This document shows, in pieces, positions 41,719 to 42,090 of a stretch of 42,090 bases of DNA (position 1 is its first letter; each line of letters begins with the position of its first letter). The notes under the pieces were generated by a model, which saw nothing but the letters and a program-made list of their open reading frames with translations, was not told where the DNA came from and ran no database searches. Source of the stretch: an uncultured Lachnospiraceae bacterium (lineage in GTDB: Bacteria; Bacillota; Clostridia; Lachnospirales; Lachnospiraceae); the NCBI GenBank assembly GCA_946534145.1, contig CAMNCH010000007.1, positions 1-42,090 on the forward strand, in the 5' to 3' direction. The translations under genes and the position numbers were made by a program.

Positions 41719-42090
41719 CTAGTTATGCTTTTTTTTGCTAATTTCTTCCACAAGCTCCGAATATTTCTTCTCGTCGATAATATATTTCTTTTTAATAATG
41801 AGGAAAGCGACACCGATGGCAATAACGGGAACTGCTGCTATACCCATGCGCAGGATGAAGCGCTGGAGGCCCGTAGCAGTGGCAATAAAGCTGTCTGCGC
41901 TTGTAATTGCGGCTTCTTTTGTGATCTCCCCTGTACCCGCCTGAATCTCAAGTTCCGAGATGTTCTGGCTGATTACGTAGATTCCGCTGACGATAAGTAT
42001 CAGAGCCACGACTCCCTGGTCAATAGCGCTTGCAAGCTTGGTGGCAAAAGAACGAACCGCCGAAATAATGCTGTCGTGTCTCTCCCCGAA
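41719..42090 (-). CDS. GPH/MFS_2-type sugar transporter, C-terminal end (partial)
   Basis: An open frame runs into the window edge, so only the last 123 codons are seen. The part reading FGERHDSIISAVRSFATKLA with ASAIDQGVVALILIVSG matches the conserved helix-and-loop region of melibiose-type (GPH) cation symporters. Two further helices (TGLQRFILRMGIAAVPVIAI and surroundings) and a basic C-terminal tail ending EEISKKKHN follow. The transported sugar is unknown. The gap of 132 bases to the GDPD gene is AT-rich without a clear terminator. Confidence 0.75.
   Translation of the reverse strand, partial: FGERHDSIISAVRSFATKLASAIDQGVVALILIVSGIYVISQNISELEIQAGTGEITKEAAITSADSFIATATGLQRFILRMGIAAVPVIAIGVAFLIIKKKYIIDEKKYSELVEEISKKKHN

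Overview
The window looks like chromosomal DNA of a low-to-moderate GC Firmicute, most probably an anaerobic member of the Clostridia close to Lachnospiraceae. The reasons are strong AGGAGG-type ribosome binding sites, MecA, a GdpP-L9-DnaB block, an S6-SSB-S18 block, a Sua5-RpiB-Upp-ComEB block, pyruvate formate-lyase with its activating enzyme, a clostridial 2[4Fe-4S] ferredoxin and flavinylated redox proteins. No tRNA, rRNA, insertion sequence, prophage or CRISPR array was seen. Taxonomy is inferred from gene content only.

Left part (1-5965): a partial glgC on the minus strand, then rightward murC, a DnaD-like primosome gene, a DnaI/DnaC-like helicase loader and a long PRPP synthase. The gap before the DnaD gene holds a tandem cluster of DnaA-box-like 9-mers. 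Middle-left (5981-17915, mostly minus strand): a chemoreceptor; a membrane-anchored protein with a degenerate papain-like tail, overlapping a methyltransferase gene; a coiled-coil SleB-type cell wall hydrolase; dCMP deaminase; upp; rpiB; a Sua5-type gene; a GH18/SH3 cell-surface protein; a 56-aa orphan protein; and upstream of it a probable structured RNA of about 230 nt.

Centre (18000-24014): mecA, a DUF1858 protein, a helical hypothetical protein, and a metE-metF operon divergent from a LysR regulator, with a palindromic operator in the shared gap. Next comes the anaerobic pyruvate module (24015-27990). The pyruvate formate-lyase core ends before the glycyl radical domain. That domain is a separate 82-aa gene, and a 67-aa degenerate relative with three cysteines lies between them. 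A terminator, the activating enzyme and a ferredoxin follow. This naturally split enzyme is the most striking system here.

Right part: 28060-32609 is a flavin-based extracytosolic electron-transfer locus (lipoprotein, ferric-reductase-like/FMN-binding fusion, ApbE, NusG-II protein, Gx transporter). It converges on a leftward gdpP-rplI-dnaB operon and an rpsF-ssb-rpsR operon, both usually origin-proximal in Firmicutes. Beyond them, all leftward, are a DUF951 gene, a sirtuin, an unusual EAL phosphodiesterase joined through a membrane helix to a GH25 lysozyme, a glycerophosphodiester phosphodiesterase, and the end of a GPH-type sugar transporter cut by the window edge.
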